A DNA stretch of 64,000 nucleotides from Herbihabitans rhizosphaerae. Its GTDB lineage: Bacteria > Actinomycetota > Actinomycetes > Mycobacteriales > Pseudonocardiaceae. Location of the stretch: the NCBI RefSeq assembly GCF_004216555.1, contig NZ_SGWQ01000010.1:183261-247260 (forward strand). The letters are read 5' to 3'. The notes under the pieces were generated by a model. The model saw only the letters and a list, made by a program, of their open reading frames with translations. It was not told the origin of the DNA and made no database searches. A program made the translations under genes and the position numbers. Below are positions 12,497 to 24,712 of the stretch, piece by piece. Numbering within the stretch: position 1 is the stretch's first letter; each line of letters begins with the position of its first letter.

Positions 12497-13759
12497 GTGA
12501 CTGGCACGGTGACGGGTGCAGCGTCTGCTGAGCGGGTGCAAGACGTGGTCGCGCGCTGCGCGGAGGCGGCGAAGAGCGCCGCGCCGTCGCTGGCGAACGC
12601 GGCCGCCGCCGACGTCGACGCGGCGCTCGTCGGGATGGCGGAGCGGCTCGTCTCGGCGCGCGCCGAGGTGCTCGAGGCCAACGAGGCGGACCTCGCCGCC
12701 GCGCACGAGTCCGGCATGAGCGAGGGCCTGCGGGACCGGCTGCGGCTGACCGAGGAGCGGCTGGACGCGATGGCCGAGCAGTTGCGCCTGCTCGCCGCGG
12801 TGCCGCACCCGGAGCCGGAGCGGCACGTGCGGGATCTGGACGGCGGGCTGCGGCTGGTCGAGCGGCGGCGTCCGGTCGGGGTGATCGGCGCGAACTACGA
12901 GGCGCGCGCGAACGTGACCGTGGACGTGGCGTCGCAGTTGGTGAAGTCGCGCAACGCGGGTGTGCTGCGCACCGGATCGGCCGCGCTGCGGTCGGCGCTT
13001 TCCTTGCTGCACAACGTGATCGCGCCGGCGTTGGCCGATGCGGGGATCGACGAGCGGGTGATCCAGTTGGTGCCGACGGCCGATCGTGCCGCGGCCGCCG
13101 CGCTGGTGTCCCAGCCGGACACGGTGCCGCTGGTGATCCTGCGCGGCAGTGGGGAGAGCACGCGTTTGCTGGCCATGACGGCGGCCGGGCACGGCGTGCG
13201 CACGCTGGCGCACGCGGACGGCGGCGGTGTGCTGTACCTGGACGCGGGCGCCGATCCCGCACTGGCCGCCAAGCTGATCACGGCGAGCCTGGACCGGCTG
13301 GGCGTGTGCAACCGGCTGAACCTGCTGCTGGTGCACTCCTCGGTCGCGGAATCCTTGCGGCCCTTGGTATCCGAGGCTCTGGCGGACGCCGGAGTGACCG
13401 CGTCCTGGCCGCCGCACGACCACCCGCTCGGCTACGAGTGGGCACTGGACTCCGCGCGAGAGGCGACGGTCACGGTGTCCACAGTGGACGGTCCAGCCGA
13501 CGCGGCGCGCGTGGCGAACGAGGAGACCTCGGGGCTGGCCGCGGCGATCGTGTCGGAAGATCAGGCCGCGGTCGACGAGTTCCTGTCGCTCTACAACGGC
13601 ACCGGGGTCTTCGTGAACGCCCCGACGCGCTTGCTGGACGGGTTCAAGCTGTTCGGCGTCCCCGAGACGGGCATCAACATCGACAAGGTCCCCGGCCCGC
13701 GCGGCCCGGTCACCTACACCGACCTCTGCCTGCGCCAGTTCGCCGTCCTCCCCGCCTGA
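12497..13759 (+). CDS. proA: Glutamate-5-semialdehyde dehydrogenase (gamma-glutamyl phosphate reductase)
   Basis: Second enzyme of proline synthesis: NADPH reduction of glutamyl-5-phosphate. The 420-residue length is typical. Visible family segments are RRPVGVIGANYEARANVTVD, the catalytic cysteine in RLGVCNRLNLLLVH near residue 271, and FGVPETGINIDKVPGPRGPV near the C-terminus. GTG 12497 follows GAAGGGG. ProB is not adjacent, unlike many bacteria. One GTCCACNGTGGAC palindrome lies inside at 13477. Confidence 0.93.
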   Translation: MTGTVTGAASAERVQDVVARCAEAAKSAAPSLANAAAADVDAALVGMAERLVSARAEVLEANEADLAAAHESGMSEGLRDRLRLTEERLDAMAEQLRLLAAVPHPEPERHVRDLDGGLRLVERRRPVGVIGANYEARANVTVDVASQLVKSRNAGVLRTGSAALRSALSLLHNVIAPALADAGIDERVIQLVPTADRAAAAALVSQPDTVPLVILRGSGESTRLLAMTAAGHGVRTLAHADGGGVLYLDAGADPALAAKLITASLDRLGVCNRLNLLLVHSSVAESLRPLVSEALADAGVTASWPPHDHPLGYEWALDSAREATVTVSTVDGPADAARVANEETSGLAAAIVSEDQAAVDEFLSLYNGTGVFVNAPTRLLDGFKLFGVPETGINIDKVPGPRGPVTYTDLCLRQFAVLPA

Positions 13760-13761
13760 CC

Positions 13762-13868
13762 TCGCCAGTCCCGCGCCCCGCACCCGCGAGTCCCGCGCTG
13801 TGCACCGGCGAGTCCCGCGCTGTGCATCACGAGTCGCACCTTCCGGCCTGCTTGAGCGCGGGACTCAG
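13762..13868 (+). repeat. GAGTCCCGCGC short-unit array, copy 1
   Basis: Three tandem ~22-bp units of form cgcgagtcccgcgctgtgcacc, a degenerate fourth, and an inverted partial unit gagcgcgggactc at the end. Sits between the proA stop and the convergent MerR gene stop. The same unit family recurs at 27393, 39549 and 59215. Confidence 0.8.
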
Positions 13869-14575
13869 CGTGCTGGAGGTGGAACTCGCGGGGCGTTGGC
13901 GCGCTTGATGTAGTCGATCATCTCGTCGGTCGGGCCACCGTGGTCGGCGATCTCGTCGCTGTTGTCGGCGCGCATCCGGTAGAGCGAGTCCCGCACGTTC
14001 GGGTCGTCGCCGTGGAATCGTTCGAGCAGCCGCATCCACTCGCGCGCGAGGCGTCGCACCCGGGGGTGCGCCGGATCCGTGCCACTGTCCATTTCGGACT
14101 GTACGGCGGCGATCAGCCGCGGCCACTCCGAAATCGTGGACCCGTCCAGCGCGCTGATCTGCTCCTCGGTGAAGTATCGCTCGAACGTCTGCTGCGCCTT
14201 CCGGGAATGGTCCAGCAGGTCGAGCAACTCGGCCGCCTCCGGCGTGCGGTCGGCGTGCGCGGTGAGCACCGCGAGCCGGCGGCGCAACGTGCGCAACGCC
14301 TGGAGCTGAGAGTCCACTCTGGACAGATGATCACGCAGCATGCCGGCGATGTCGGGCTCGCCGTCGAGCATCCCGGCGATCTGGTCGAGCGGAATCCCCA
14401 AGTCCCGCAACGTGATCACGGCATACAACCGCCGCACGTCGGCCTGCCCGTACAGCCGGTGCCCGGCCGCCGTCCGCCCTAACGGCCGCAGCAGCCCGAT
14501 CTCGTCGTAGTGGTGCAGCGTGCGCACGGTGAGCCCGGTCATCGCGGCCAGCTCGCCGACCTTCCACGTCGTCAT
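13865..14575 (-). CDS. MerR-family regulator with TipAS-like effector domain
   Basis: Transcription activator of 236 residues. The winged helix at the N-terminus reads WKVGELAAMTGLTVRTLHHYDEIGLL (in parts), followed by a dimerisation coil (about 75-125). A helical C-terminal region with YFTEEQISAL is typical of TipAS drug-sensing domains. ATG 14575 is chosen because GAGGAG is nine bases upstream; GTG 14581 would be too close to it. It diverges from the decayed amidohydrolase over a promoter with MerR geometry (14582-14612). The ligand is unknown. Confidence 0.9.
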   Translation of the reverse strand: MTTWKVGELAAMTGLTVRTLHHYDEIGLLRPLGRTAAGHRLYGQADVRRLYAVITLRDLGIPLDQIAGMLDGEPDIAGMLRDHLSRVDSQLQALRTLRRRLAVLTAHADRTPEAAELLDLLDHSRKAQQTFERYFTEEQISALDGSTISEWPRLIAAVQSEMDSGTDPAHPRVRRLAREWMRLLERFHGDDPNVRDSLYRMRADNSDEIADHGGPTDEMIDYIKRANAPRVPPPAR

Positions 14576-14581
14576 TCGCAC

Positions 14582-14612
14582 TTGCTCCTCACGTCACGTG
14601 AGGTTTTACCGT
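14582..14612 (+). promoter_or_regulatory. MerR-type promoter with 19-bp spacer and dyad operator
   Basis: TTGCTC (-35, 14582-14587), a 19-base spacer and TACCGT (-10, 14607-14612). The spacer region contains the perfect dyad CCTCACGTCACGTGAGG (14587-14603). Long spacers with a centred dyad are diagnostic of MerR-activated promoters. The start would fall about at ATG 14619, implying a leaderless message for the amidohydrolase remnant. Confidence 0.7.
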
Positions 14613-14618
14613 GCCGCC

Positions 14619-15761
14619 ATGACGACTTCAACGACCGTGCGGCACGCTGCTGCCGGGCCTGATCGACGCGCACACGCACGTGCTGCCCGGCGCGCTGGAG
14701 CAGGCGCTGGCCTTTCGGCGTGACCACCGAGCTGGACATGTTCAGCAAGCCCGACCTCGTGCGCGCCCTGAGGCACGACGCCGCGAACCGTTGCGACACC
14801 GCCGATCTGCGCTCGTCGGGGATCGGTGCGACCGCGCCGGGCGGTCACCCGTCGATGATGTACGCGCCGTTCCGTACGCCACCAGACCGGAGCAGGCCGA
14901 CGAGTTCGTGCGCGCCAGGATCGACGACGGCTCCGACTATCTCAAGATCATCTACGATGCCGGGCGAAGACGCCGATGTCCATGCCGGGCCTGGACCGGC
15001 CGACCCTCGACGCGCTGGCCGCCGCCGGCCGCGCACACGGGCTGACGGTGGTCGCGCACGCGGTGGACGCCGGAGTCCTTGTCCTGCAACACGTTCCGAC
15101 CGACCCGTTGCCCGACGATCTGATCGCCGAGATCGCCGCACGCGGCGTCGCGGTGACCCCGACGCTGGCGCCCATCGAGAACGTGTGCGGCGAGCCCGGC
15201 GGTGCCGCGTTGCTCGACGACCCGGACCTCGAGCCCCTGCTGGGCGGGCCCTGGCGAGAGTTTCTGAGCTACTCGCCAGGCGGTTGGGCGGGCGAGCCGC
15301 CGGACTTCGGCGTAGTGCTCGCGAACGTGGCGAAGCTGGCTGCCGTGGGCGTGACCGTCCTCGCGGGGACCGACGCGCCCAATCCGGGCACCGTGCACGG
15401 CGCGAGCCTGCACCGCGATCTGGAGCTGTTGGTGCGCGCGGGACTCTCACCGGCGGACGCGCTGCGCTCGGCCACGTCGGTGCCGGCGGTTCGCTACGGG
15501 CTGGCCGACCGTAGCACTGTCCACAGTGGACAGCGCGCCGATCTGCTGCTGGTGGACGGCGATCCCACCACGGACATCGCCAGGACGCGGGCGATCTCGC
15601 GGATCTGGCGCGGCGGGGTCGAGCACGACCGCACTGTGTTCCTCGGCGGCCCGGCGGAGCGCGAGCTGACCGATTCGCTGCATGCCCAGTTCCGCCGGGT
15701 ACTCGACCGGATGATGGAGCACCTGCCACCGGGTGTCGATCTCGGTAGCCTTCGTCCGTGA
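14619..15761 (+). pseudogene. Amidohydrolase (imidazolonepropionase-like), frameshifted and internally deleted
   Basis: Translating across frames gives an otherwise convincing metal-dependent amidohydrolase: GTLLPGLIDAHTHVLPGALE, then GVTTELDMFSKPDLVRALRH, DDGSDYLKIIYD, LTVVAHAVDAG and VTVLAGTDAPNPGTVHG. The reading frame must change at least four times: near 14640, 14714 (an extra T in gcctttcgg), 14868-14875 and 14955-14970. About 40 N-terminal residues are missing between ATG 14619 and the HTH metal motif. From 14976 to the stop at 15761 one clean frame of 261 residues remains. Metal ligands are all still present, so decay looks recent, or the 14.6-15.0 kb stretch contains sequencing errors. 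Its stop overlaps the GNAT start. Confidence 0.8.
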
Positions 15762-16297
15762 CGGACCACGAGCGGCTGAGGACGGCGCGCTTGTCCTTGT
15801 GCCGCCCGGAGTTCGGCGACGTGGACGCGATCCTCGAGGTCCACCGCGATCCGCGTGCCTGTGCGCACAACCCGTCCGACGCGCTCGCCGACCGGGCCGG
15901 AGCCGAGGCGCTGTTCGCGCGGTGGGACGAGCATTGGACTCGCCACGGATTCGGCTACTGGGTGGTGCGCCGAGCGGCTGCGTCAACCGTGCTCGGGTTC
16001 TGCGGCCTGAAGATCATGACCTGGCACGAGCGCCCGATCCTGAACCTGTTGTACCGGCTCGCGCCCTCGACGTGGGGCGATGGCGTCGGCACGGAGGTGG
16101 CGACGGCGGCCGTGGAGTGGGCGCGAGCGCATCGTCCGGCGTTGTCGGTCGTGGCGCGGGTTCGGCCGGCAAACGTCGCGTCGGCGCGTGTCGCCACGAA
16201 AGCGGGACTGGTGCGGGCGCCCGAACTGGACGGGCCCGGGGAGGACGGACACGATCTGGTCTTCGCCTCGCCGTGGGGAGCGTCGCCGGATGGGTGA
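15758..16297 (+). CDS. GNAT N-acetyltransferase (RimJ/RimL type)
   Basis: Acetyl-CoA-dependent acetyltransferase of 179 residues. Seen: LRTARLSLCRPEFGDVDAIL at the N-terminus, YRLAPSTWGDGVGTEVATAA (the acetyl-CoA-binding region, Q/RxxGxG-like) and VRPANVASARVATKAGL near the C-terminus, all typical of the RimL group. GTG 15758 overlaps the amidohydrolase stop by four bases, so it was probably translationally coupled to that gene; its expression may be affected by the upstream frameshifts. Substrate unknown. Confidence 0.85.
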   Translation: MTDHERLRTARLSLCRPEFGDVDAILEVHRDPRACAHNPSDALADRAGAEALFARWDEHWTRHGFGYWVVRRAAASTVLGFCGLKIMTWHERPILNLLYRLAPSTWGDGVGTEVATAAVEWARAHRPALSVVARVRPANVASARVATKAGLVRAPELDGPGEDGHDLVFASPWGASPDG

Positions 16298-16360
16298 GTG
16301 TTTACTTACCAGGGGGTGAGCACTCACTCACCTCAGGCGTGAGATGGGAGGCTGATCGGC

Positions 16361-16954
16361 ATGAGCACCTGGGACCCGAAGGCCGACCTGCACCTCTACC
16401 TGCGCAGTGCGCGCGAGGCGTTGCTGTGGAAGCTGGACGGACTGTCGGAGTACGACATCCGCCGGCCGCTCACCCCGACGGGCACCAACCTGCTCGGGTT
16501 GATCAAGCACGTCGCCACCGTCGAGTTCGGCTACTTCGGTGACACCTTCGCCCGCCCGCACGGCGAGCCGCTCCCGTGGATCAAGGACGACGCCGAGGTC
16601 AACGCCGACATGTGGGCCACTCCCGACCAGTCACGCGAGGACATCGTCGCGCTGTACCACCGCGCGTGGGCGCACTCCGACGCCACGATCACCGAACTTG
16701 ACCTGGACTCGCCGGGCACCGTCCCGTGGTGGCCGAAGGATCGCGCGCCGGTCACGCTGCACCGCATTCTCGTGCACGTCATCGCCGAGACACACCGGCA
16801 CGCCGGCCACGCCGACATCGTGCGCGAGCTGATCGACGGCACGGTCGGGGTGCGCCAGGACAACGACAACATGAACATGGCACCCGGCGACCAGGCGTGG
16901 TGGGCGACCTACCGGGAGCGCCTGGAGCGCGCCGCCCGCGAGGCCGAGCGCTGA
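16361..16954 (+). CDS. DinB-family protein (DUF664)
   Basis: Four-helix-bundle protein of 197 residues, the DinB/YfiT metal-binding superfamily whose members include bacillithiol/mycothiol S-transferases. Histidines that could form the metal triad are H48 (LIKHVATVEFGYF), and those in HVIAETHRHAGHADIV. ATG 16361 is the only sensible start. The 3' end overlaps the convergent kinase-like gene by 46 bases. A partial inverted repeat ggtgagtg...cactcacc lies just upstream (16273-16322). Confidence 0.85.
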   Translation: MSTWDPKADLHLYLRSAREALLWKLDGLSEYDIRRPLTPTGTNLLGLIKHVATVEFGYFGDTFARPHGEPLPWIKDDAEVNADMWATPDQSREDIVALYHRAWAHSDATITELDLDSPGTVPWWPKDRAPVTLHRILVHVIAETHRHAGHADIVRELIDGTVGVRQDNDNMNMAPGDQAWWATYRERLERAAREAER

Positions 16955-17787
16955 TCCAGCCACGACGCCAGGTGCGCCTCGGCCTCGGCGCGCCGGTGCG
17001 GGAACCGGTCCGCGAAGACCAGCCGCCACAGCACGCCGAACAGCCGGCGCAGCGCGAGGCACGCGTCCAGCGCCTCGGCGTCGGGCGGTGACGGCAACGC
17101 CTCCAGCGCCGCCCACCCGTCCAGCCGCCGCGTGTTCGCCAGACACGCGTGGTCCCATGCCGCCGGCCCGCGCCAAGTGTCCTCGAAGTCGTTCCACAGC
17201 AAGCCTTTCCGGCTCGCGATCAGGTTCCCGGGATGCGCGTCGCCGTGCAGCGGCTGGACCGGGACGCCGGCCAGCGCGCCGCGCAGCCGGTCGGCCTCGG
17301 CGCGGAACAGCTCGGCCTGTTCACCGGTGATCGCACCGGACGCGGCAAGGAACACGACGCTCTGCTCGGTGTCGTCGAACGGCCCGCCGGACGGCAGTTC
17401 GCCGGGGTAGGAGCGCAGCGCCGCGTGCAACTCGCCGAGCATCGCGCCGACGGTGGCCGGCGACGGCGTGACGTCGTCGTGCTCCACGTAGGTGAAGAAG
17501 CTGATCGCGAACCCGTCCCGCTCGTGCGGCCCTGGCGGCAGGTCCGCAGACGGTGTCACCACCGGAACCCCTTGCGCGGCAAGGAATTCGGCCAGCGCGA
17601 TGTCGCGGCCGAGCCACGCGGCCACGCCCGGCCGGATCAGCGCGGTCAACGTGGCCACCCGTGCGACCACCGGCGCCGGTCGCAAGTGGACGATCACGTT
17701 GGCGCCGTCGGACAGCACCTCCGGCTCGCCGGCGCGCACACCGAGTGAGCGCGCCAGGCCGATCGCCGCGTCCACCGCCGAACTCAT
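16909..17787 (-). CDS. Aminoglycoside phosphotransferase-family kinase
   Basis: APH/choline-kinase-fold protein of 292 residues. The catalytic loop reads VQPLHGDAHPGNLIAS and the metal-binding segment GLLWNDFEDTWRGPAAWDHA, so the active site is intact. The N-lobe has ANVIVHLRPAPVVARVA. Such proteins phosphorylate small hydroxyl compounds; the substrate, and whether it confers resistance, cannot be inferred. It overlaps the convergent DinB gene by 46 bases, putting its basic C-terminal tail antisense to that gene. Confidence 0.86.
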   Translation of the reverse strand: MSSAVDAAIGLARSLGVRAGEPEVLSDGANVIVHLRPAPVVARVATLTALIRPGVAAWLGRDIALAEFLAAQGVPVVTPSADLPPGPHERDGFAISFFTYVEHDDVTPSPATVGAMLGELHAALRSYPGELPSGGPFDDTEQSVVFLAASGAITGEQAELFRAEADRLRGALAGVPVQPLHGDAHPGNLIASRKGLLWNDFEDTWRGPAAWDHACLANTRRLDGWAALEALPSPPDAEALDACLALRRLFGVLWRLVFADRFPHRRAEAEAHLASWLDQRSASRAARSRRSR

Positions 17788-17818
17788 GCCGGCGATCGTG
17801 TCACGCGTGTCGAATCGA

Positions 17819-18388
17819 TTACCCGGTGAGCACTCCCAGCAGGTCGCGCACGGCGGCGGCGAGGCGGTCCCGGTCCAATGTCCCGCCGCCCGCGCCGGCC
17901 ACCTCGTCGAACATCAGCCCGTCGAGGTAGGCGACCAGATCCCGCCCCCGGCGCTCGGCGTCCGGCGTGCCGATCGCGACGAGTTGCTCGGTGGCCAGCT
18001 CGCGGAACACCGCGCCGGTGCGCCGCAGGTGCTCGCGCAGGGCCGGCCGCCGGGTCGCTTCCAGCGACAGCTCGTAGCGCGCGAGCAGCGCGGCGCGCCC
18101 CTCGGTCACCATCGCGCTCACCCAGGTGGTGATCATGTCCGCCAGACCGTCGAGTGTGGTCGCCGGCCGCGGCAGCGCGCCCATCCGGCTCAAGGTCAGG
18201 TCCGACAGTCGCGCGACCGTGGCTTCGAGCAGTGCCTCACGGGTACGGAAGTAGTACGACGTCGAGCCTTCCGCGACCCCCGCCGCGCGATCGACGGCGC
18301 GGTGGGTCAGGCCGCGCATGCCCAGTTCGGCGAGCGTGGCGATGGCCGCGTCGGTCAACTCGGTGCGACGGTCGGTGGTGGCTGTCAC
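17819..18388 (-). CDS. TetR-family repressor
   Basis: One-component regulator of 189 residues: N-terminal HTH LTHRAVDRAAGVAEGSTSYY followed by the FRTREALLEATV helix, then a helical ligand domain. GTG 18388 follows GGGAG. It diverges from a flavin monooxygenase gene over 59 bases that contain two copies of CTAC-N7-GTAG, so it very likely represses that gene and itself. Confidence 0.92.
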   Translation of the reverse strand: MTATTDRRTELTDAAIATLAELGMRGLTHRAVDRAAGVAEGSTSYYFRTREALLEATVARLSDLTLSRMGALPRPATTLDGLADMITTWVSAMVTEGRAALLARYELSLEATRRPALREHLRRTGAVFRELATEQLVAIGTPDAERRGRDLVAYLDGLMFDEVAGAGGGTLDRDRLAAAVRDLLGVLTG

Positions 18389-18401
18389 GGTGTCTCCCTG
18401 T

Positions 18402-18436
18402 CTACTACGTGTGTAGAGTACCTACTACAGATGTAG
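18402..18436. promoter_or_regulatory. Paired TetR operators
   Basis: Two inverted repeats of form CTACTACNNNTGTAG at 18402-18416 and 18422-18436, centres 20 bp apart (two helical turns), between the divergent TetR and monooxygenase starts. The pattern suits cooperative binding of two dimers. Confidence 0.7.
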
Positions 18437-18447
18437 AGGAGGCGGTC

Positions 18448-19614
18448 ATGAGGGCGATCGTGGTGGGCGGCGGCATCGGCGGACTCGCGACAGCTGCGGC
18501 GCTGGTGCGCGGCGGATGGGACGTCGAGGTGCTCGAACGGGCCGACCGGTTCGAGCTGGTCGGCTCCGGAATCTCCTTGTGGGCCAACGGTTTCACCGCG
18601 CTGGACGTACTCGGGATCGGTGACCGGCTGCGCGCCGCCGGCAGGTTCGACGGGCCGGCCGGTCTGCGTGATCACCGTGGCCGCTGGCTGCTGCGCGCCT
18701 CGGACACGATGCGGGCGCGCACCAAGGACCTGGTCGGCGTCGTGCACCGGGCCGAACTGCTCGACGCGCTGCTGAGCGTCGTCCCGCGAGAGTGTCTGCG
18801 GTCCGGCGCGGACGTGCGGGCCGTTCGACAGGACGGCCGTCACGTCATCGTGGAACACACCGGCGGAACCTCCCAGGCTGACGTCGTGATCGGCGCGGAC
18901 GGCTTGCACAGCGCGGTGCGCGCCGCCGTCTGGCCGGACGCGCCGAAGCCCCGCTACACCGGGCAGACCGCGTGGCGGTTCGTACTGCCCCGGCCGAGCG
19001 GAGTGGCCGACGAGGGCGGCGAGATCTGGTGCCGCGACGGCGTGTTCGGCTTCTTCCCGATGACCGGCGACCGGATCTACGCCTACACCACCGCGAACAC
19101 CCCGGCCGGCGGTGACCGGGACGCCGACCAACTCGCGCGCTGGCGGGAGCACTGTGTCGGCTGGCCGGAACCGGCCGGCACGCTGCTGGCCACCGCGCGC
19201 GAACAGGACGTGCTGCGGCACGACCTCCACTACCTGCCGGCGCTGCGCACCTACGTCGACGGGCGGGTCGCGCTGCTCGGCGACGCGGCGCACGCGATGC
19301 CGCCGTACCTCGGCCAGGGCGGCAATCAGGCGCTGGAGGACGCGGTGACGCTGGCCGCGTTGCTGGCCGGCGTGCTGGTCGACGGTGTGCCCGGCGCACT
19401 GCGCGAGTACGACCGGATCCGCCGTCCGCGCGCCCAGGCGATCGCCCGGCAGTCGATCGGTGTCGGGCGGCTCAACCACCTGCGCAATCCGGTCGCGACC
19501 CGCGTGCGGAACGCGTTGATCAGGCGCGTGCCGGAATCGCTTGCCACCCGGTCCTACGCCTCGGTGGTCTCCTGGCGACCCCCGGCCGCCGCCGCGAACC
19601 TCAGCGCGCCGTGA
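18448..19614 (+). CDS. FAD-dependent monooxygenase (aromatic hydroxylase type)
   Basis: Class A flavoprotein of 388 residues using NAD(P)H and O2. The FAD Rossmann motif is IVVGGGIGGLATAAAL at the N-terminus; VIGADGLHSAVRAAVWP is the DG motif; RVALLGDAAHAMPPYLGQGG is the second FAD motif. ATG 18448 follows GAGGAGG. Divergent from and probably controlled by the TetR gene, suggesting induction by its substrate or a related xenobiotic. Its last 14 bases overlap the convergent gene. Confidence 0.92.
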   Translation: MRAIVVGGGIGGLATAAALVRGGWDVEVLERADRFELVGSGISLWANGFTALDVLGIGDRLRAAGRFDGPAGLRDHRGRWLLRASDTMRARTKDLVGVVHRAELLDALLSVVPRECLRSGADVRAVRQDGRHVIVEHTGGTSQADVVIGADGLHSAVRAAVWPDAPKPRYTGQTAWRFVLPRPSGVADEGGEIWCRDGVFGFFPMTGDRIYAYTTANTPAGGDRDADQLARWREHCVGWPEPAGTLLATAREQDVLRHDLHYLPALRTYVDGRVALLGDAAHAMPPYLGQGGNQALEDAVTLAALLAGVLVDGVPGALREYDRIRRPRAQAIARQSIGVGRLNHLRNPVATRVRNALIRRVPESLATRSYASVVSWRPPAAAANLSAP

Positions 19615-20131
19615 AGTCCTGGAACGCCCTCACCACGGCGCGCATCCCGGCCGAGGTGATCTCCGACGGCCATGAGCTGAGCACGATCCACGAGCCGTCG
19701 GTGAACCGCACCTCGATCCGGTTGCGGGCGATCAGCGCGCGGGGCTTGCGGCGCACCGAGGACACCGCCTCGCGCGGCACCTCGTACGCGATTCCGAGCT
19801 GGGTCGCGCGCAGTAGGCCGGCCGTGTTCCGCAGCCACAGCAACCGCTGGTCGCTGACCGCGAGATACCCCTCGAACAGGCCGCAGACCGCCCGCGCGAC
19901 CGTGCCGTGGCCCGCGTCGAGCACTCGCCCGCCGAACAGCCGTCTGATCCAGGTGTCCGGCATGTCCAGCGCGCCCTCGATCCGGTCCAGCGCGCCACCG
20001 CGCGGGCCGGGCGGCTGTGGTGCGGCGCCGAAAGCCAGCGTGGCCGAGGCCATGGCCAGCAGCCGTTCTCCCGGTCGCAGCAGTGCGGCGGCCTGCGGTG
20101 ACAGCTCTTCGTACTCGTCGAAAGTCCCCAC
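19601..20131 (-). CDS. Conserved hypothetical protein, PH-like C-terminus
   Basis: Unrecognised 176-residue cytosolic protein. The C-terminal half looks like a bacterial PH-like fold (GYLAVSDQRLLWLRN, YEVPREAVSSVRRKPRALIA, RNRIEVRFTDGSWIVLSS). The N-terminal half has an alanine/proline-rich stretch. GTG 20131 has only a weak ribosome site. It overlaps the monooxygenase end by 14 bases and diverges from ctaD. No catalytic motif is visible. Confidence 0.75.
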   Translation of the reverse strand: MGTFDEYEELSPQAAALLRPGERLLAMASATLAFGAAPQPPGPRGGALDRIEGALDMPDTWIRRLFGGRVLDAGHGTVARAVCGLFEGYLAVSDQRLLWLRNTAGLLRATQLGIAYEVPREAVSSVRRKPRALIARNRIEVRFTDGSWIVLSSWPSEITSAGMRAVVRAFQDFTAR

Positions 20132-20326
20132 GAGTGCCGATGTCTACCCCGTTCGCTGTGACCTGGGCAACTGCCGGCGTAGGGTCCCGACTGGACTGGC
20201 GCGTCGGTATCCGGCCCAGCGATGTCGGCTGGGGGAGTCCGAGCTACGATCCACATCGAGCCGCTGCCCGACTGTTCCCCGGGCGCGGTGAGCGTGACCC
20301 GAACTGACTGGTAGCAGGAGGCAGGA

Positions 20327-24291
<3,965 letters not shown>

Positions 24292-24382
24292 GATGATCAG
24301 GGTGTGCCGTATGGAACCCGAGGCGTGAACCGATCGTCTCAAACGCAAAGATGACCATTGCGTTTGGTGGGGTGGTTTGAAG

Positions 24383-24700
24383 ATGGGGAACATCGACGTC
24401 GATCCGGCGGCGCTGCGGCGGGCGGCCGGTGCGGCGAAGGGGCTCGGCCAGAAGCTCAGTACCGACGGGCGGATCGTGGACAACCCGAACAACCAGGCCG
24501 CTGGTGCGCTCAGCGCGCAGAGCTACCAGCTCGGCAAGGCGCTCAAGAACGCGGCCGACACGTGGTACCAGCAGGTCAGCACGCTGTCCGAGGGCTGCGC
24601 GAAGCTCGAGCAGGGCCTGCGTGGCTGCGCGGACGATCACCAGCGTATCGACGGAAGAGTCGCGCAGCGTTTGAATCAGATCGCCAAGGGCTTCAGCTGA
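24383..24700 (+). CDS. EspC/WXG100-like small ESX-associated protein
   Basis: Helical 105-residue protein, MGNIDVDPAALRRAAGAAKG at the start, with a helix-turn-helix hairpin plan and no signal peptide. It resembles the EspC (T7SS ESX) family that accompanies exported toxins in actinobacteria. Nine bases before the toxin gene begin suggests an operon and possibly a co-secreted partner or targeting factor for the toxin. No secretion-machine genes lie in the window. ATG 24383; a TTG six bases upstream is possible. Confidence 0.75.
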   Translation: MGNIDVDPAALRRAAGAAKGLGQKLSTDGRIVDNPNNQAAGALSAQSYQLGKALKNAADTWYQQVSTLSEGCAKLEQGLRGCADDHQRIDGRVAQRLNQIAKGFS

Positions 24701-24712
24701 CAGGAGACGATG

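Noticed and set aside
12461..13783. Minus-strand frame of 440 codons
   Set aside because: Antisense shadow of proA.
16273..16322. Inverted repeat upstream of the DinB gene as an operator
   Set aside because: Imperfect, in a stretch of repeated gtgag/ctcac words, and no regulator gene adjacent on that side.
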